The notes beneath the pieces were generated by a model, which saw only the letters and a list, made by a program, of their open reading frames with translations, had not been told where the DNA came from and ran no database searches. Below are positions 61,138-64,000 of a stretch of 64,000 nucleotides of DNA, one piece after another; within the stretch, counting starts at the first letter, position 1; every line of letters starts with the position of its first letter. The DNA lies in assembly GCA_963802905.1 (NCBI GenBank), contig CAWDKH010000011.1, positions 62,001-126,000 on the forward strand, read 5' to 3'. Position numbers and translations under genes: made by a program. This stretch comes from DASQFQ01 sp963802905. GTDB lineage: Bacteria > Actinomycetota > Thermoleophilia > Solirubrobacterales > Solirubrobacteraceae.

Positions 61138-62523
61138 ATGGCTCTCAGCCCCCCTGTCCCACTCGACCGTCAGCGCATCAAGGAGCTGACTGATCGCGAA
61201 GAGCGCGTCCTGAACGAGAACACATCCGCGTCCGGCGAGATGTACACGCGCGCGCAGCGCTCGCTTTCCGGCGGCGTCGCGTCCTCGTACCAGCTCCGCG
61301 ACCCCTGGCCGATCTACCTCGAGCGCGGCTCCGGCCCGCACGTCTGGGACGTCGACGGCAACGAGTACTACGACTTCCACAACGGCTTCGGCTCGATGGT
61401 CCAGGGCCACGCCAATCCGGCGATCGGCAAGGCGATCGCGGAGCGCTACGCGCTCGGCACGCACTTCGCGGCGCCGACCGAGGACGCCATCGTCGTCGGC
61501 GAGGAGCTGGCCCGCCGCTGGGGCCTGCCGCAGTGGCGCTACACGAACTCCGGCTCGGAGTCGACGATGGACGCGATCCGGATCGCGCGTGCGTACACGA
61601 AGCGCGACACGATCATGAAGATCTTCGGCTCCTACCACGGCCACCACGACGGCGTGATGGTCTCGATCGGGGTCGAGTACGACAAGATCGGCGACCGCTT
61701 CAACCTCGAGTCCCTGCCGTACGGCGCCGGCATCCCGCAGGCCGTCGTCGACCTCACCATCGCGGTGCCGTTCAACGACGCCGAGGCGATGGAGCACCGC
61801 ATCAAGGCGCTCGACGCCGAGGGCCGCAAGCCCGCCTGCGTGATCATGGAGGCGGCGATGATGAACCTCGGGGTCGTGCTCCCCGAGGAGGGCTACCTCG
61901 AGGCGGTGCGCGAGATCACGCAGCGCCACGGGATCGTGCTGATCTTCGACGAGGTCAAGACCGGGCTCTGCATCGCGCCCGGCGGCGCGACCGAGCGCTG
62001 GGGCGTGCTGCCGGACATGGTCACGCTCGCGAAGGCACTCGGCGGCGGCCTGCCCTCGGGCGCGATCGGCGGCTCGGTGGAGGTCATGTCGGTGGTGGAG
62101 GACGGCAGCGTCTTCCAGGTCGGCACCTACAACGGCAACCCGCTCGGCATGGCGGCCTCCCGCGCGAACCTGCAGGAGGTGTTGACGCCCGAGGCGTACC
62201 AGCACCTCGACCACCTCAACGACCGGCTGCTGCGCGGCTGCGAGGGCGTGATCGAGAAGCACAACCTGCCGGGCTACGCCGTCGGCGTCGGCTCCAAGGG
62301 CTGCGTCACGTTCTCGCCCGAGAAGATCGTCGACTACGAGACGTTCAAGGCCAACCAGGACGCCGACCTCGCCGAGCTCGCGTGGCTGTTCAACATGAAC
62401 CGCGGCATCTTCATGACGCCGGGTCGCGAGGAGGAGTGGACGCTGTCGGTGACCCACACCGACGAGTCCGTCGACGCCTACATCGCGGTCTTCGAGGAGA
62501 TGGCCGCGGAGCTCACCGGCTAG
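61138..62523 (+). CDS. Class III aminotransferase, glutamate-1-semialdehyde-aminomutase-like
   Basis: 461 residues from ATG 61138, preceded by a good GAGGAG ribosome site. Fold-type I PLP enzyme: SLSGGVASSYQ, DVDGNEYYDFHNGFGSMVQG, TNSGSESTMDAIRIARAYT, FDEVKTG and the PLP Lys in LAKALGGGLPSGAIGG. GSA-aminomutase-like N-terminus, but 30-odd residues longer than HemL and with NTSASGEMYTRAQRSL, so a different substrate from haem synthesis is likely. No hem genes nearby. Its terminator hairpin and repeat C follow. Confidence 0.85.
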   Translation: MALSPPVPLDRQRIKELTDREERVLNENTSASGEMYTRAQRSLSGGVASSYQLRDPWPIYLERGSGPHVWDVDGNEYYDFHNGFGSMVQGHANPAIGKAIAERYALGTHFAAPTEDAIVVGEELARRWGLPQWRYTNSGSESTMDAIRIARAYTKRDTIMKIFGSYHGHHDGVMVSIGVEYDKIGDRFNLESLPYGAGIPQAVVDLTIAVPFNDAEAMEHRIKALDAEGRKPACVIMEAAMMNLGVVLPEEGYLEAVREITQRHGIVLIFDEVKTGLCIAPGGATERWGVLPDMVTLAKALGGGLPSGAIGGSVEVMSVVEDGSVFQVGTYNGNPLGMAASRANLQEVLTPEAYQHLDHLNDRLLRGCEGVIEKHNLPGYAVGVGSKGCVTFSPEKIVDYETFKANQDADLAELAWLFNMNRGIFMTPGREEEWTLSVTHTDESVDAYIAVFEEMAAELTG

Positions 62524-62539
62524 TTCTCACCGCCAGTGC

Positions 62540-62568
62540 CGCACGCACGCGACCGTCGCGTGCGTGCG
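62540..62568 (+). terminator. Hairpin terminator after the aminotransferase
   Basis: Perfect 13-bp stem CGCACGCACGCGA / TCGCGTGCGTGCG with a 3-nt loop, 17 nt past the stop. Confidence 0.7.
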
Positions 62569-62640
62569 AGCCGGCGGGCAGAGCGGCGCGATCGGGTCCA
62601 CCGCCCCTCACACGTCCGCGAGGAGTCTCCGGTTCCGCCG

Positions 62641-62810
62641 GCGAACGTCAACGGCGGCATTGAGGGGGAGGGTCCGGGCGGGTTGTCCTGCCCTGCCATC
62701 GCATACCGATGGCAAACCAGGATCAACCGTCCTGTTTACGGGCCGCCAGCGGAGCACGTCCAACCGATTCCGGCCGAACCCCACCCCTACCAGCCGCCGT
62801 TGAAGTCCGC
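62641..62810. repeat. Palindromic intergenic repeat, copy C
   Basis: Between convergent aminotransferase and purL. Left arm GCGAACGTCAACGGCGGC (62641) and right arm CAGCCGCCGTTGAAGTCCGC (62791-62810) are imperfect inverted copies; the right arm ends one base before the purL stop. The core GGGTTGTCCTGCCCTGCCAT and following bases match the reverse complement of copy B. Confidence 0.8.
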
Positions 62811-64000
62811 TCAGTCGAGCAGCGACGCCAGGCCGCCGGCGTGCGCGGCCGAGAGCTCGGCGACCGGGACGCTCAGAGCGCCGTCGATGACGAGGTCGGC
62901 GCCGCCGACCGTGCCGATCCGCACCGCCGCGCCGCCGAACGCGCGCAGCGACTGCTCCGGGCCGGAGACGACGAACGCGCCCGGGCCCTCGCCGAACAGG
63001 AGCGGCTCGCCGGCCGCTCGCAGCGGCGAGAGGTCGACCGTGGCGCCGATGGCGCCCGCCATGCAGGCCTCGGCGAGCGCGACCGCGAGGCCGCCCTCGG
63101 CGACGTCGTGGGCGGAGCGCAGCGCGCCCGCTCGGACCGCCTGGCGTACCGCGGCGTGCAGCGCGCGCAGCTCGCCGAGGTCGGCGTGCGGGAGCTCGCC
63201 CCATGGCGCCTCGCCGCGGAGCTTCGCCAGCTCGGAGCCGGTGGACGCGGGTGCCCAGGAGCCGGCGGAGATGACAGCGACGACGTCGCCGTCCTGCGCG
63301 AAGCCGAGGCGGCCGGAGCGCGCCGCCTTGGGCAGCTCGCCGACCAGGCCGACGACCGGCGTCGGGAAGATCGGGCCGGCGCCCGCCTCGTTGTAGAGCG
63401 AGACGTTGCCGCCGACGACCGGCACGCCGAGTGCGCGGCAGGCGTCGGCGAGGCCGGCGACCGCGCGCGAGAGCTGCCAGGCGATGTGCGGCTTCTCGGG
63501 GTTGCCGAAGTTGAGGCAGTTCGTGAGGCCGAGCGGCTCGGCGCCGACGCAGGCGAGGTTCGCGCTGCACTCGAGCACGGCCTCGACCGCGCCGCGGTAG
63601 GGGTCGCACGCGACGCGGCGGCCGTTGCCGTCGATCGAGACCGCGATCGCGGAACCACCCGGCAGCTGGAGCACGGCGGCGTCGGCCTGCTCGGGCCGGC
63701 GCACGGTGCGCGAGCCGACGAGGCAGTCGTACTGCTCGAACGCCCAGCGGCGCGACGCGAGGTTGGCGCTCCCCAGCAGCGCGAGCAGCAGCCCGCCGGG
63801 GTCGGTGGGCAGGCCCGGAACCGGCTCGGGCGCCGGGTACATCGACACGCTCGGCGCGACCGGCGCGAGGTCGTAGACCGGGCACTCGTCGACCAGTGCG
63901 GTGACGGGCATGTCGCCGACCAGCGCCTCGCCGTCGAACACGCGCAGGCGGCGGGTGTCGGTGACCTCGCCGATCGCGGTCGCGTTGACGAGCCACTTCT
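62811..64000 (-). CDS. purL: Phosphoribosylformylglycinamidine synthase II, C-terminal part
   Basis: Partial; the start lies beyond the right edge. About 395 C-terminal residues are present, ending ...GGLASLLD at TGA 62811-62813. They carry PurL features: QYDCLVGSRTV, ACDPYRGAVEAVLECSANLA, GLTNCLNFGNPEKPHIAWQL, VPVVGGNVSLYNE and SAHDVAEGGLAVALAEA. ATP-dependent fourth step of purine synthesis. It lies 1.8 kb upstream of purF on the same strand, with the oppositely oriented aminotransferase and repeat C in between. Confidence 0.95.
   Translation of the reverse strand, partial: KWLVNATAIGEVTDTRRLRVFDGEALVGDMPVTALVDECPVYDLAPVAPSVSMYPAPEPVPGLPTDPGGLLLALLGSANLASRRWAFEQYDCLVGSRTVRRPEQADAAVLQLPGGSAIAVSIDGNGRRVACDPYRGAVEAVLECSANLACVGAEPLGLTNCLNFGNPEKPHIAWQLSRAVAGLADACRALGVPVVGGNVSLYNEAGAGPIFPTPVVGLVGELPKAARSGRLGFAQDGDVVAVISAGSWAPASTGSELAKLRGEAPWGELPHADLGELRALHAAVRQAVRAGALRSAHDVAEGGLAVALAEACMAGAIGATVDLSPLRAAGEPLLFGEGPGAFVVSGPEQSLRAFGGAAVRIGTVGGADLVIDGALSVPVAELSAAHAGGLASLLD

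Overview
The window is about 64 kb of very GC-rich, densely packed chromosome. Gene content (EttA, a PPi-type phosphofructokinase, actinobacterial-style aconitase with an acidic linker, MMPL transporter, membrane adenylate cyclase, Stf0 sulfotransferase, many ATGA/GTGA stop-start overlaps) points to a free-living aerobic actinomycete. Thermoleophilia/Solirubrobacterales is my best guess, but that is an inference from style, not a computed placement. I see no prophage, IS element or CRISPR array.

Layout. 1-5.9 kb: a partial PuuD-like amidotransferase, ettA, a DsbA-like protein and a three-gene mau-like redox cluster. 6.1-10.7 kb (minus): HAD hydrolase, M42 peptidase, aconitase. 10.7-14.2 kb: secreted beta-helix protein and partner, divergent from a secreted copper-type protein. 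14.2-20.6 kb: beta-hydroxyacid dehydrogenase, pncA, pcm, pncB, an SDR, uppP, a GST-like protein and a soluble histidine kinase. 20.7-28 kb: tRNA-Asp, RTX-like protein, a 19-residue hydrophobic microprotein, MMPL transporter, lipoprotein, phosphofructokinase, pcaB and pcaC. 27.8-34 kb (mixed): arginine deiminase, adenylate cyclase, Stf0 sulfotransferase back-to-back with a sulfatase, secreted nuclease. 34-37.6 kb: methyltransferase, a two-RCK channel-like protein, a sulfite-oxidase-like Moco enzyme. 37.6-45.1 kb (minus): a seven-gene run containing the histidine utilisation genes hutH-hutU-def-hutF-hutI, an AhpD-like protein and an SDR. A divergent HAL/PAL paralogue follows. 46.6-52.8 kb: an HExxH protein, an LRR protein, a secreted LCAT-like lipase, tRNA-Val, a lytic transglycosylase and a small membrane protein. 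52.8-54.6 kb: an SDR, tRNA-Glu, a tRNA-Lys split by what looks like a group I intron, and a TetR regulator. 54.7-64 kb: purH-purN-recQ, a nucleotidyltransferase, purF, a class III aminotransferase and a partial purL.

How the genes fit together. The hut genes make the deiminase (HutF) branch of histidine breakdown, but a peptide-deformylase-like gene sits where the N-formylglutamate deformylase HutG would be expected. purH, purN, purF and purL belong to de novo purine synthesis. pncA and pncB form NAD salvage. pcaB and pcaC are two steps of protocatechuate breakdown. Stf0 and the sulfatase are opposite activities sharing about 4 bp between their starts.

Most notable: (1) a 256-nt group I-like intron in the anticodon loop of tRNA-Lys(UUU); (2) a mau-like cluster whose MauA-like protein keeps a dense cysteine pattern but has no tryptophan pair for TTQ; (3) deformylase in the hut operon; (4) a HAL paralogue whose cofactor tripeptide reads GTG instead of ASG; (5) three copies of a large palindromic repeat, each between convergent genes. 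Three genes carry apparent one-base insertions, two of them in short G/C runs, so some sequence or assembly error is possible.
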